A stretch of DNA of 64,000 bases from Bradyrhizobium sp. LHD-71 (GCF_031157255.1 NZ_JAVIFX010000002.1:62001-126000), one strand, 5' to 3'. Counted from the first letter of the stretch, positions 26,730 through 35,506 are shown. Program-made: numbers and translations. The notes: generated by a model from the letters alone, not told the origin.

Positions 26730-26757
26730 CAGTCTCTCTCCGTTGTTCGATCGTGGT

Positions 26758-27792
26758 TCAGCGCTCGACCTCGCGATTCCAGCGCTTGGTCCACTCCTCG
26801 CGCTTCTCGTTGATGATGCTCCAGTCAGGCGTGTAGAGCTTGGTGGTGCGCTCACCGATCGGAGCCATTTTGCCGAGTTCCGGCGGCACGACGACCGATT
26901 TCACCACCGGCCCGTAACCATACTCCTTCAGCATCACGAGCTGGACCTTCGGATCGAGCAGCAGCTTGACGAAACTCGATGCCAACGGCGAGGCGTTCGG
27001 CTTCGCAATCGGACAGGCCGTCGTCAGCAGGGTCACTGCGCCTTCCCTGGGATAGACGAAATCAACCGGGAAGCCGGTGTTGGCAAAGCTCTGCACGCGG
27101 GCCGAACCCCACACCGCCAGCACAGCCTGACCGGACTGGAACAGCTCCGTCATTTTGCCCGGCGACGGCTCATAGGCCAGGACGTTGGGATTGACCTCGT
27201 CCTTCAATATCTTGAAACCGGCGGTGACATTGCTCTCGCTGCCGCCGTTCATCTTGGCCAGCATCAACAACGTGTGCAGACCATATGTGTTGTTGATCGG
27301 CGGAATGACGATCTGCTTCTGGTACTTCGGATCCTTCAGGTCATTCCAGGAGGTCGGCGGTGCCCAGCCCTTCTCCGCAAAGACCTTCGTATTGTACATC
27401 AGGCCGGTCGCGACCAGGCCGACGCCGACCGCCCGGTCATCCTTGAAACGGGCCGCGTCGTAGAGGTCGGCAGGCAGGCCGTCGACCTTGCCGCAGAAGC
27501 CCAGCTGGATCGCCTGGTACATCGGCCCGTCGTCGACAATGGCGACGTCGATCTGCTGATTGCCCTTCTGCGCCTGCAGTTTGGCCAGCGTGTCGGTTGA
27601 ATTGCCGGCGACATATTCGACCTTGACGCCATTTGCCTTCTCGAACTCCGGAATCACCTCATCGCGCATCGTCTTCTCGAACGATCCGCCGTAGCCGGCG
27701 ACATAGAGCGTCTTCTGCTGAGCCGAAGCGCCTGACGGGAGCACGGTGAGCGCCGTGATGCTGGCCGCTGTCAGGAGGTTGAGGAGCTTCAT
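26758..27792 (-). CDS. ABC transporter substrate-binding protein (PotD/PotF-like)
   Basis: A 344-residue periplasmic receptor. ATG at 27792 (MKLLNLLTAASIT) with GGAG nine bases before it is chosen over an ATG at 27801. The signal peptide ends near GASAQQK. KTLYVAGYGGSFEKTMRDEVIPEFEKANGVKVEYV opens the mature domain, and IDVAIVDDGPM and PPTSWNDLKDP follow, as in type 2 receptors of the spermidine/putrescine group. The ligand is not known. By context it is the compound oxidised by the downstream dehydrogenase. It is the first gene of a nine-gene operon. Confidence 0.92.
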   Translation of the reverse strand: MKLLNLLTAASITALTVLPSGASAQQKTLYVAGYGGSFEKTMRDEVIPEFEKANGVKVEYVAGNSTDTLAKLQAQKGNQQIDVAIVDDGPMYQAIQLGFCGKVDGLPADLYDAARFKDDRAVGVGLVATGLMYNTKVFAEKGWAPPTSWNDLKDPKYQKQIVIPPINNTYGLHTLLMLAKMNGGSESNVTAGFKILKDEVNPNVLAYEPSPGKMTELFQSGQAVLAVWGSARVQSFANTGFPVDFVYPREGAVTLLTTACPIAKPNASPLASSFVKLLLDPKVQLVMLKEYGYGPVVKSVVVPPELGKMAPIGERTTKLYTPDWSIINEKREEWTKRWNREVER

Positions 27793-28033
27793 GGGATCCA
27801 TCTCCATTCGTGGACGAGGCGATGTGCTGACGATCTGACGGCCAAAGCGACCGGCAGTCACGGCAAGGCCTCTCAAGGGCTGTCGTTCTGGGCAACGTCC
27901 CCGGCCTGACCGGCACTGCCGAAAAAACAGGCGGCCTCCAGTGTTGATGAAAAAGATCGCAATCAACGCTTTCGCCGTCCAATGAATAATGGCACCCTCT
28001 GCATACCTAAATGTTATGGAAAAAGGTTCCGGA
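27793..28033. promoter_or_regulatory. Divergent control region between the uptake operon and its LysR gene
   Basis: A 241-bp region between the receptor gene (minus) and the LysR gene (plus). LysR proteins usually bind such divergent gaps. An ATAAT near 27984 and an ATGTTAT near 28011 form an imperfect dyad 20-25 bp apart, near the LysR start. This is only a candidate. No clear sigma-70 pair could be assigned with confidence. Confidence 0.4.
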
Positions 28034-28975
28034 ATGGCGCGGATCAATTCGCGACAGGTTGAAGCCTTCCGCGCGACGATGCTGACGGGCAGCGTGACCG
28101 AGGCAGCGAAGTTGATGGCCGTGACGCAGCCCGCGGTCAGCCGGCTCCTGCGTGACTTCCAGGCACTCTTGAAAATGGAGTTGTTCGAACGCCGTGGCAC
28201 CGGGCTCGTGCCCACCGCGGCCGCGACGGCGCTTTATACGGAGGTGGAGCGCTCGTTTGTGGGCCTCGAGCGCATCACCGCTGCGGCCGAAGAAATACGC
28301 GGCCGCCGGACCGGCACTTTGCGGATCGCGGCGTTGCCGGCGCTCTCGAATGGCTACCTGCCACGTCTTGCCGGCCATTTTCTTAAGGAACGTCCCAACC
28401 TGAAACTCTCCTTCTTCGGGGTGATCTCACCGCTTGTTGTCGATTGGGTGCTGAACAATCAGTGCGACATTGGTTTCGCCGAAGTCCCCATCGCCCATTC
28501 CGGTCTGCCGAGCCTGCGGATGCCGTCGCCGCCGCGCGTCGCCATTCTGCCGGTCGGGCATCGCCTGACGGCGAAGCAGGTTTTGCAGCCACGCGATTTT
28601 GAGGGCGAAACGTTCATTTCGCTGTCCGCTGGATCGAGCGGTCGGCATCTGATCGACCAGGCCTTTAACCGCGACGACGTCCGCCGCGTTTTGCGCGTGG
28701 AGACAGCTTTGTCGGAGATCATGTGCGGTCTGGTCTCGTCCGGGCTCGGCGTTGCAATCTGCGATCCCTTCACTGCGCAGGAGTTTGCAACGCGCGGCGT
28801 CGTCACGCGGCCTTTTCTTCCGCGGATCGAATTCGAGTTCGCTGCCGTTCTTCCTGTACAGCGCAGCCCGTCGCCGGTCGCCGTGGATCTCATCGAAACT
28901 GTTCGACAGGCGCTCGCGGAGTCTGACGGATCTCCCGCTCGCACAATGAATGAAGAGAATGTGTTCGCGCCCTAA
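28034..28975 (+). CDS. LysR regulator of OccR/NocR type
   Basis: A 313-residue regulator. ATG at 28034 (MARINSRQVEAFRATM) has AAAAGG seven bases upstream. The opening INSRQVEAFRATMLTGSVTEAAKLM and VTQPAVSRLLRDF strongly recall OccR and NocR, which control octopine and nopaline breakdown. The effector domain begins TGTLRIAALPALSNGYLPRLAGHF, again as in that group. Its divergent position next to the importer/dehydrogenase operon implies that it senses the imported compound or a derivative. The comparison is from memory. Confidence 0.9.
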   Translation: MARINSRQVEAFRATMLTGSVTEAAKLMAVTQPAVSRLLRDFQALLKMELFERRGTGLVPTAAATALYTEVERSFVGLERITAAAEEIRGRRTGTLRIAALPALSNGYLPRLAGHFLKERPNLKLSFFGVISPLVVDWVLNNQCDIGFAEVPIAHSGLPSLRMPSPPRVAILPVGHRLTAKQVLQPRDFEGETFISLSAGSSGRHLIDQAFNRDDVRRVLRVETALSEIMCGLVSSGLGVAICDPFTAQEFATRGVVTRPFLPRIEFEFAAVLPVQRSPSPVAVDLIETVRQALAESDGSPARTMNEENVFAP

Positions 28976-29014
28976 CGAAAATGAAACGTGAGGCGCGTCC
29001 TCGGGCAAGCCGCC

Positions 29015-29977
29015 TTATTTTCCCGCGCAGGCTGAGACCGTCTTGCCGATATCGGCCAGAAGCGCCGCCGACCAGCGCTCCGCGCTTGCCGGCGTGAGGT
29101 GGCTGCCGTCGAACGACGTCAGCCCATCCAGCCGCGGAAGCGATACGCGAACGCCCAGTAGCCTGCCCATCTCGGTCACATAGGCGTCGGAATTCACCGA
29201 TGCGCTCGGTGCGGCCGACAGCACGACGCAGGATCGCGAAACGCCGGTTGCAGCAAGAAAGCGTTCGGCGAAGGCCACATCTGCGGATGCCATCGCGGCC
29301 GTGTAGGTGATCGCCGCTTCTTGGCCGACCGCGGATTGCCGGGCGAAATCGAACCTCACCGGCCGCCACCAGCCGTCGCTTTTGGACCGATAGACGACCG
29401 GGTCCGTCGTCTCGCACAGCGAGGGCCGCAAACCGCACAGCCGGGACCCGACCTGAATGAATGCCTGCTTCTGCAGATACTCATAGAGCTCAGTGATGAC
29501 GCGCCAGCGAAAATACTGCGTGACGCGGATGTGCGACGTGCTCCAGTCGCGAAAAAACGGGTCCGCAAGGATGACGATGGCCTTCGGCTTCAGCTCATAC
29601 TCGCGGATCAGCGCCAACGGAAACGCCCCCGCTTCATTGTAGCCAAACCCGAGCAGATACGGTGCGATGCCGAGACTTGCGAAGAAATCGGACAGCTTGC
29701 GCGTCGACAGCGCGAATTGCGCGCGGCTCGTCCCGAAGAACAGGACCTCGCTCCGCTTCAGCGAAGCAACGGCTTCCGGCTCGAGATTGTAGTAGTAGGC
29801 GCCATGCTCGAAGTTGCCGAACTGCGGCGATGCGCAGTAGGCCAGGAAATACCCCGCCGGTGCCTGCGGATAGCATCCGATCGATGCCCACCAGCGATCG
29901 ACGGCTCGATAGCCGAGGCCGACGATGCCGGCGGCGACGATGAACATCGCAAGGTACGCACGCAGGCTCGTTCGCAT
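29015..29977 (-). CDS. Membrane-anchored SGNH/AlgX-like O-acetylation protein
   Basis: A 320-residue protein. ATG at 29977 lies one base after the stop of the MBOAT gene (TAAGATG). Residues 7-24 (AYLAMFIVAAGIVGLGY) are a signal anchor, so the rest is periplasmic. VLFFGTSRAQFALSTRKLSDF holds the GxS-type block I (GTSRAQ). IVILADPFF and DGLTSFDGSHLTPASAERW (Asp-x-x-His-like block V) fit SGNH acyltransferases such as DltD/AlgX/AlgJ. The pairing with MBOAT implies transfer of acetyl groups to a cell-surface polysaccharide. The acceptor is unknown. Confidence 0.75.
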   Translation of the reverse strand: MRTSLRAYLAMFIVAAGIVGLGYRAVDRWWASIGCYPQAPAGYFLAYCASPQFGNFEHGAYYYNLEPEAVASLKRSEVLFFGTSRAQFALSTRKLSDFFASLGIAPYLLGFGYNEAGAFPLALIREYELKPKAIVILADPFFRDWSTSHIRVTQYFRWRVITELYEYLQKQAFIQVGSRLCGLRPSLCETTDPVVYRSKSDGWWRPVRFDFARQSAVGQEAAITYTAAMASADVAFAERFLAATGVSRSCVVLSAAPSASVNSDAYVTEMGRLLGVRVSLPRLDGLTSFDGSHLTPASAERWSAALLADIGKTVSACAGK

Positions 29978-29978
29978 C

Positions 29979-31412
29979 TTAAAACCGGAAATACAGGAAC
30001 ACAGTTTCCCGCCCGAACGTGCCGGCAACGGCAATACCAAACAGGCAGCCGAGGGCGATCGCCCATACCGGCCGTGGTGTCCAGGAAATCCGGGCGCGCT
30101 CATCGATCCAGGGATGTGACATGATCTGCTGCGTATTGGGCGCGAACAGCGCAATCGCGCCGAGACCGACAATCCAGATCACCGGCAGAAGCGGATTGCC
30201 GCCCAGCGCGGCTGCAGGCTCCCCGAGTCCCAGCATTGCCTGCCAGATGGTGGTCGAGGCCGCCAACGTATCGGCACGAAAGGGCACCCAGGCGAAAGCC
30301 ACGACGCCAAAGGTCAGAAGCCAGCCAAAACCGGCGGGAATGCCTAGCCCGGTCCGCGCCGCGATGCCTCGCCAAAGATGGTTCAGCGCCAGTCCTGCAC
30401 CATGCAGAGCACCCCAGATCGCAAAATTCCAGCTTGCGCCATGCCAAAGCCCGCCAAGCACCATGGTGATGAACAAGTTGATATAGCGGCGCAGCGCGCC
30501 GCGTCGATTTCCGCCCAGCGGCACGTAAAGATAATCGCGCAGGAAACGCGAGAGCGTCATGTGCCAGCATCGCCAGAACTCGATCAGTGACTGCGCCTTG
30601 TAGGGCGAATTGAAGTTCAGCGGAAAGGTGATGCCGAAAAGCAGCGCCAGCCCGATCGCCATGTCGGAATAGCCGGAGAAGTCAAAATAGATTTGCAGCG
30701 TGTAGCAGAGCGTGCCGATCCAGGCGTCAGCAAAATCGATTGCCGCCCCCTTCTGTGCCGCGCCGAACACCGCGTCGGCGAACGGCGCAACGCTGTCGGC
30801 CAGCATCACCTTCTTGAACATGCCGATCGCGAGCCAGCCTGTCCCAAGCGCGATGCGGTCGGGCTGGGGACGAAAGACCTTCGGATGATCGAACTGCGGC
30901 ACCGTCTCCTTGTGATGCAGGATCGGACCGGCGATCAGATGCGGGAAGAAGGTGACGAACAGGCCGTACTTGGCGAATTCGTACTCGCGCGCCTCCCTGC
31001 GGTAGACATCGACCAGAAAGGCAATCTGCGTGAACGTGTAGAAGGAGATGCCGATCGGCAGCGGGATGTGCGGATCGGGCACAGCAAGGCCGGTGATCGC
31101 ATTGAACGTGCTGGCCAGCAGGCCTGCATATTTGAAGAAGCCCAGAAGCAGCAGATTTCCAGCAACGCCCGCGATCAACAGGTTGCGGCTTTTCGCAGTC
31201 GCGAGATACCGGCCTACGGTAAAATTGAAGGTTATGGACGCCAGAATCAGCGGCAGTTGCAGTGCGGGATTGTCGAAGCCGTAAAAGACGAGCGAAACAA
31301 ACCCGAGCCACAGGATCGCCAGCCGATACCATCCAAATTGACCGAGGAGGAAGAAACCGATCAGGGAGACAGGCAGGAAGCCGAAGATGAATTGCGGTGA
31401 GTTGAAAAGCAT
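29979..31412 (-). CDS. MBOAT family O-acyltransferase (AlgI-like)
   Basis: A 477-residue polytopic enzyme moving acetyl groups across the inner membrane. ATG at 31412 (MLFNSPQFIFGF) follows a GCAGGT site. About a dozen hydrophobic segments can be read. The hallmark MBOAT stretch is FWRCWHMTLSRFLRDYLYVPLGG, followed by the catalytic-His motif GGLWHGASWNFAIWGALHG. The PIGISFYTFTQIAFLVDVYR block is also conserved in AlgI. It is divergent from korB with only 79 bp between. No polymer-synthesis genes are nearby. Confidence 0.94.
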   Translation of the reverse strand: MLFNSPQFIFGFLPVSLIGFFLLGQFGWYRLAILWLGFVSLVFYGFDNPALQLPLILASITFNFTVGRYLATAKSRNLLIAGVAGNLLLLGFFKYAGLLASTFNAITGLAVPDPHIPLPIGISFYTFTQIAFLVDVYRREAREYEFAKYGLFVTFFPHLIAGPILHHKETVPQFDHPKVFRPQPDRIALGTGWLAIGMFKKVMLADSVAPFADAVFGAAQKGAAIDFADAWIGTLCYTLQIYFDFSGYSDMAIGLALLFGITFPLNFNSPYKAQSLIEFWRCWHMTLSRFLRDYLYVPLGGNRRGALRRYINLFITMVLGGLWHGASWNFAIWGALHGAGLALNHLWRGIAARTGLGIPAGFGWLLTFGVVAFAWVPFRADTLAASTTIWQAMLGLGEPAAALGGNPLLPVIWIVGLGAIALFAPNTQQIMSHPWIDERARISWTPRPVWAIALGCLFGIAVAGTFGRETVFLYFRF

Positions 31413-31455
31413 ACCTGCAGCCCTGGAAACGCGGCGGACTATAACGGCGAAAGGC

Positions 31456-31485
31456 TGGTCAAGTAAGTGAAAACATGGGTATATT
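31456..31485 (+). promoter_or_regulatory. Candidate korB promoter giving a near-leaderless mRNA
   Basis: TGGTCA at 31456-31461 and TATATT at 31480-31485 are 18 bp apart. Only six bases lie between the minus-10 and the korB ATG at 31492, so transcription would begin at or near the start codon. No ribosome site lies before the ATG, which agrees with leaderless translation. The minus-35 matches weakly. Confidence 0.4.
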
Positions 31486-31491
31486 TCGCCC

Positions 31492-32547
31492 ATGACCTAT
31501 TTGACGAAGCCGAAATTCCACCACCCGTCCCTGCCGACCAACAAACTCGGCTTTACCCGCCGCGACTACGAGGCCTCCACCTCGACGCTCTGCGCGGGCT
31601 GCGGACACGATTCGATCTCGGCCGCCATCATCGAAGCCTGCTTCGAGCTGGCGATCGAACCCCATCGTGTGGCCAAGATTTCCGGTATCGGCTGCTCGTC
31701 AAAGACGCCGGACTACTTCCTCGGGCAGAGCCACGGCTTCAACTCGGTGCACGGGCGAATGCCGTCGGTCCTGACGGGAGCAAATCTCGCCAACCGGGAC
31801 CTGATCTATCTCGGGGTGTCCGGCGATGGCGACAGCGCATCGATCGGCTTCGGCCAGTTCGGCCACGCGATGCGGCGCGGCGTCAACATGACCTATATCG
31901 TCGAAAACAATGGCGTGTATGGCCTGACCAAGGGGCAGTTCTCGGCGACGGCCGACCGGGGCTCGAAGTCGAAGAAGGGTGTCCTCAACAGCGACTCCTC
32001 GATCGACCTCGTTGCGATCGCGTTGCAGCTCGGTGCGACCTTCGTCGCGCGTTCCTTCTCCGGCGACAAGACGCAGCTCGTGCCGCTGATCAAGGCCGCG
32101 ATCCAGCACCGCGGCGCCGCGTTCATCGACGTGATCTCGCCTTGTATCGCCTTCAACAATCACGCCGGCTCGACCAAAAGCTTCGACTACGTGCGTGAGC
32201 ACAATGAAGCCGTCAATGCTCTCGACATCATGATCGGGCGTGCAGCGATCACCGTCGACTACGAGCCGGGCAACGTCGTTACGGTGCAGCAGCATGACGG
32301 CTCGTCGATCAATCTGCGCAAGCTGAACAACGACTATGATCCGACGGATCGGCTCGCCGCACAGAATTTCCTGCAGCGCCACGCCGCCAAGGGCGAAGTG
32401 GTCACAGGCCTCCTCTACATCGAGCCGGATCCCGACGATCTGCACGCAAGCTTCGGCACGGTCGAAACGCCGCTCAATCAGCTCAACGCAAAGGAGCTGT
32501 GCCCGGGCCAAAGCGCACTGGAAAAGCTGAACGCCAGCCTGCGCTAG
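31492..32547 (+). CDS. korB: 2-oxoacid:ferredoxin oxidoreductase, beta (thiamine-diphosphate) subunit
   Basis: A 351-residue partner of KorA. Cys34 and Cys37 in CAGCGHD and Cys68 in GIGCSS are [4Fe-4S] ligands. GDGDSASIG at 111-119 and NNGVYGLTKGQ at 139-149 bind thiamine diphosphate and Mg. The ATG at 31492 has no Shine-Dalgarno sequence. In most relatives korA and korB touch. Here a 12-kb block of minus-strand genes lies between them, so KorB must be made from its own promoter. The match in family and strand makes it the probable partner of the korA upstream. Confidence 0.93.
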   Translation: MTYLTKPKFHHPSLPTNKLGFTRRDYEASTSTLCAGCGHDSISAAIIEACFELAIEPHRVAKISGIGCSSKTPDYFLGQSHGFNSVHGRMPSVLTGANLANRDLIYLGVSGDGDSASIGFGQFGHAMRRGVNMTYIVENNGVYGLTKGQFSATADRGSKSKKGVLNSDSSIDLVAIALQLGATFVARSFSGDKTQLVPLIKAAIQHRGAAFIDVISPCIAFNNHAGSTKSFDYVREHNEAVNALDIMIGRAAITVDYEPGNVVTVQQHDGSSINLRKLNNDYDPTDRLAAQNFLQRHAAKGEVVTGLLYIEPDPDDLHASFGTVETPLNQLNAKELCPGQSALEKLNASLR

Positions 32548-32581
32548 CGCACCTCAGTTCTTCGCCACGAATTGGTTCGCC

Positions 32582-32905
32582 TTACCTGTTCGCGCACGCG
32601 CGGGTATAGGCGGCGCGAGCGTTCGGGCGGAGCCCCATCGCGGCACCCTGGTGGATGCATCCGCGCACGCGATCGCTGTAAGACGTCGGCCGCGGTACGG
32701 CCGCCCTCGGCGAAGGTGGGATTTCGTTCAGTTGCGGAACCCGCGGCACTTCGATTCGTGGTGGCGGTGGAGGTGGTGGAGGCGGCGGCAGTATCTTTGG
32801 CGGCGGTGACCTGAGGTCCTGCGCCAGCGCTGCAGGTATCACGCTCCCGTGAATGACCAGCAGGCTCACGACGATCGACAGCAGACAGGCGGCGATTGTC
32901 CTCAT
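32582..32905 (-). CDS. Secreted proline-rich small protein (hypothetical)
   Basis: A 107-residue protein. ATG at 32905 (MRTIAACLLSIVVSLLV) opens a signal peptide ending near ALAQD. A run of ten prolines and a PRIEVPRVP stretch follow. The C-terminus (SYSDRVRGCIHQGAAMGLRPNARAAYTRACANR) has two Cys that could form a disulphide. This short end looks like a domain found in rhizobial exported proteins, but I cannot name it. No ribosome site is visible. It is convergent with korB. Confidence 0.6.
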   Translation of the reverse strand: MRTIAACLLSIVVSLLVIHGSVIPAALAQDLRSPPPKILPPPPPPPPPPRIEVPRVPQLNEIPPSPRAAVPRPTSYSDRVRGCIHQGAAMGLRPNARAAYTRACANR

Positions 32906-32945
32906 GACAAAGATATCGTCATCGCAACCGCGCCGGGCAAGCCCC

Positions 32946-34178
32946 CTACTCTTCCGGCGCGTCCTCGATCGGATCGAACCGCGAGGTATCGAGTCCCAGC
33001 AGGTTCCAGGACTGCTGCATGTGAGGCGGCAGCGGCGCCGACGCATCGATGAGCCCGCCGCGCGGATGGGGAATGACGATCCGCCGCGCCAGCAGATGCA
33101 GCCGGTTCTGGATGCCGCCAGGCAACTCCCAGTTCTCGATGTCAAAATACTTCGGATCACCGACGATCGGATGCTCGATATGCTCCATGTGCGCGCGCAG
33201 TTGATGCGTGCGTCCGGTCACCGGCTTCAACGACACCCAGGCGAGTTTCTGCGCCGCCGTTTCCACCACCGCGTAGTACGTCACCGCGTGGCTTGCGCCC
33301 TCGTCGCCGTGCTCGGCGATCCGCATGAATGAATCATCCTCGCGTTCCTCCTTGGCAAGGAAGGTGGAGATCCGGCCTTGTTTCGGTTTCGGCACGCCGG
33401 CGACCAACGCCCAGTAGATCTTGCGTGCTGAACGCGAGCGGAATGCGCCGGTCAGCATCGACGCGGCAAAGCGTGTCTTGGCGACGAGCAGGCAGCCGGA
33501 CGTCTCCTTGTCGAGTCGGTGCACGAGGCGCGGCTTCTGCCCCTTCGCGTCGCGCATCACCTCCAGCATCCTATCGACATGATGTGTCGTACCCGAACCG
33601 CCCTGCACCGCAAGCCCGGCCGGCTTGTTCAGCACCAGCACATCGTCGTCCTCGAACAGCGTCATCTCTTGGAGTGCAGCAAGCGTCTTTTGCTCCGCCT
33701 CACTCAGGCCCGACGACTTCTTCGGCGCCTCCAGATGCAGCGGCGGAATGCGCACCGCCTGCCCGGCCTTCAACCGGTCCTTGCTGTCGGCGCGCTTGCC
33801 GTCGAGGCGCAGCTCGCCTTTCCGTACTATGCGCTGGATGTGCGAGTAACTGAGCCCCGGAAACCGCGCCTCGAGAAACCGGTCAACGCGCATGTTGGCT
33901 TCGTCCGCGGTCACCGTGACCGTCTGCACTTTGGTCGGCAGCGGCTTTGCATCAGGCGCCTTTCTTCGCGGCTCCTCGGCAGGTGCCGAAGATCGCAACC
34001 GCTGCGGGGCCGCAGGCGTCGAACGAACCGAAGCCTTGCCGCCGGCTCGATCGCCGAAAGTGGATTTGCCTTTGCTCCTGTCGCCCCGCACCTTGTCCAC
34101 AAAGGGACGTGCGCCGCGCGGCCGGTCGCCTGGTCGCCGCGATCCTTTTGCAAGCGGCTTCTTGTCTCTGCGGCTCAT
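32946..34178 (-). CDS. RluA family 23S/tRNA pseudouridine synthase with basic N-terminal extension
   Basis: A 410-residue RNA pseudouridylase. ATG at 34178 (MSRRDKKPLAKGS) overlaps the rarA stop (ATGA). About 85 residues of Arg/Lys/Pro-rich disordered sequence come first, then an S4 RNA-binding domain (MRVDRFLEARFPGLSYSHIQRIVRKGELRLDGKR), then the catalytic domain. The domain holds HRLDKETSGCLLVAKT, with catalytic Asp in RLDKETSG, and VTGRTHQLRAHMEHI. The RluC/RluD-type target cannot be told by eye. The basic extension could add rRNA affinity. Confidence 0.9.
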   Translation of the reverse strand: MSRRDKKPLAKGSRRPGDRPRGARPFVDKVRGDRSKGKSTFGDRAGGKASVRSTPAAPQRLRSSAPAEEPRRKAPDAKPLPTKVQTVTVTADEANMRVDRFLEARFPGLSYSHIQRIVRKGELRLDGKRADSKDRLKAGQAVRIPPLHLEAPKKSSGLSEAEQKTLAALQEMTLFEDDDVLVLNKPAGLAVQGGSGTTHHVDRMLEVMRDAKGQKPRLVHRLDKETSGCLLVAKTRFAASMLTGAFRSRSARKIYWALVAGVPKPKQGRISTFLAKEEREDDSFMRIAEHGDEGASHAVTYYAVVETAAQKLAWVSLKPVTGRTHQLRAHMEHIEHPIVGDPKYFDIENWELPGGIQNRLHLLARRIVIPHPRGGLIDASAPLPPHMQQSWNLLGLDTSRFDPIEDAPEE

Positions 34179-35506
34179 GTCTTCTTTCCACTGCGCAACT
34201 TGGCCCAATAGTCCAGCCGCTTCCTGATTTCTCGTTCGAACCCACGCTCGGGCGGATCGTAGAATGTCTGCCGTTCGAGCTGATCGGGGAAATAATTCTG
34301 TCCGGAAAAGCCTTCGGCCGTATCGTGATCATATTCGTAGCCCGCACCGTAACCCTCATCCTGCATCAGCCGGGTCGGCGAGTTCAGGATATGCTTCGGC
34401 GGCAATAGCGAGCCGTGTTCTTTGGCCACCCGCTTGGCTGCGCCAAAGGCGGTGTAGGCCGCATTCGATTTCGGCGCGGTGGCGACGTAGATCACGGCTT
34501 GCGCGATTGCCAGCTCACCCTCCGGCGAGCCCAGGAAGTCGTAGGCGTCTTTCGCCGCATTGGCGACGATAAGCGCTTGCGGATCGGCAAGTCCAATGTC
34601 CTCGATCGCCATGCGCACGATCCGCCGCGCGAGATAGAGCGGATCTTCGCCGGCATCAAGCATCCGGGCGAGATAGTACAGGGCCGCATCCGGATCGGAG
34701 CCGCGGACCGACTTATGCAGCGCCGATATCAGGTTGTAGTGGCCATCGGCCGACTTGTCGTAGATCGGCGCCCTTCGTTGCAGCACATCCTGCAACTCGT
34801 CGGCATTGAAGACCTCGCCTTCGCGCGCCGCCCGCCAGACCTCCTCAACGAGTGTCAGTGCGGCGCGACCGTCGCCGTCGGCCATGCGCACCAGCGAGGC
34901 GCGAGCGTCGGCGTCAAGCGGCAGCTTGCGACCCTCCACCTCCTCCGCCCGCGCAAACAGCTTTTCGATGGCTTCCGCATCGAGCGACTGAAACACCAGC
35001 ACCCGCGCGCGCGACAGGAGCGCCGCATTCAGCTCGAACGATGGATTCTCAGTGGTCGCGCCGACGAGCACGACGGTGCCGTCTTCCATCACCGGCAGAA
35101 ACGAATCCTGCTGGGCACGATTGAACCGGTGCACCTCATCGACGAACAGCAGCGTGCCCCTGCCGACCTCGCGGCGGGCGCGCGCAGCATCGAACACCTT
35201 CTTCAGATCGGCGACGCCAGAAAACACCGCGGAAATCTGCTCGAATTCCAGCTCAGTGGCGTCCGCGAGCAGCCGCGCCACTGTGGTCTTGCCGGTCCCC
35301 GGCGGTCCCCAGAAGATCAGCGACCCGAGCGTGCGGGTCTCGAGCATGCGCGTCAACGCGCCATCGGGCCCGAGAATGCGATCCTGCCCTACGACGTCGG
35401 CAAGCGAGCGCGGCCGCAGCTTATCGGCAAGCGGGCGCGGTGCGTCCTGTTCAAGACCTGCGGCCGTGAACAGCGACGGGCCTTCGCGCGGGCGTTTGGC
35501 GCTCAT
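34175..35506 (-). CDS. rarA: Replication-associated recombination protein A (RarA/MgsA)
   Basis: A 443-residue AAA+ ATPase acting at stalled replication forks. Walker A GPPGTGKT is at 67-74 and Walker B LLFVDEVHRFN near 119. Sensor motifs GATTENPSFELNAALLSRARV and the tetramerisation domain (ADGHYNLISALHKSVRGSDPDAALYYLARML) follow. The length is normal. ATG at 35506 overlaps the protease stop by ATGA, and its own stop overlaps the pseudouridylase start, so the three genes form one coupled unit. Confidence 0.96.
   Translation of the reverse strand: MSAKRPREGPSLFTAAGLEQDAPRPLADKLRPRSLADVVGQDRILGPDGALTRMLETRTLGSLIFWGPPGTGKTTVARLLADATELEFEQISAVFSGVADLKKVFDAARARREVGRGTLLFVDEVHRFNRAQQDSFLPVMEDGTVVLVGATTENPSFELNAALLSRARVLVFQSLDAEAIEKLFARAEEVEGRKLPLDADARASLVRMADGDGRAALTLVEEVWRAAREGEVFNADELQDVLQRRAPIYDKSADGHYNLISALHKSVRGSDPDAALYYLARMLDAGEDPLYLARRIVRMAIEDIGLADPQALIVANAAKDAYDFLGSPEGELAIAQAVIYVATAPKSNAAYTAFGAAKRVAKEHGSLLPPKHILNSPTRLMQDEGYGAGYEYDHDTAEGFSGQNYFPDQLERQTFYDPPERGFEREIRKRLDYWAKLRSGKKT

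Noticed and set aside
19503-31491. Genomic island of foreign base composition between korA and korB
   Set aside because: By eye the base and codon use match the flanks, and no integrase, transposase, tRNA or direct repeats mark the ends. The insertion claim rests only on the split subunits.
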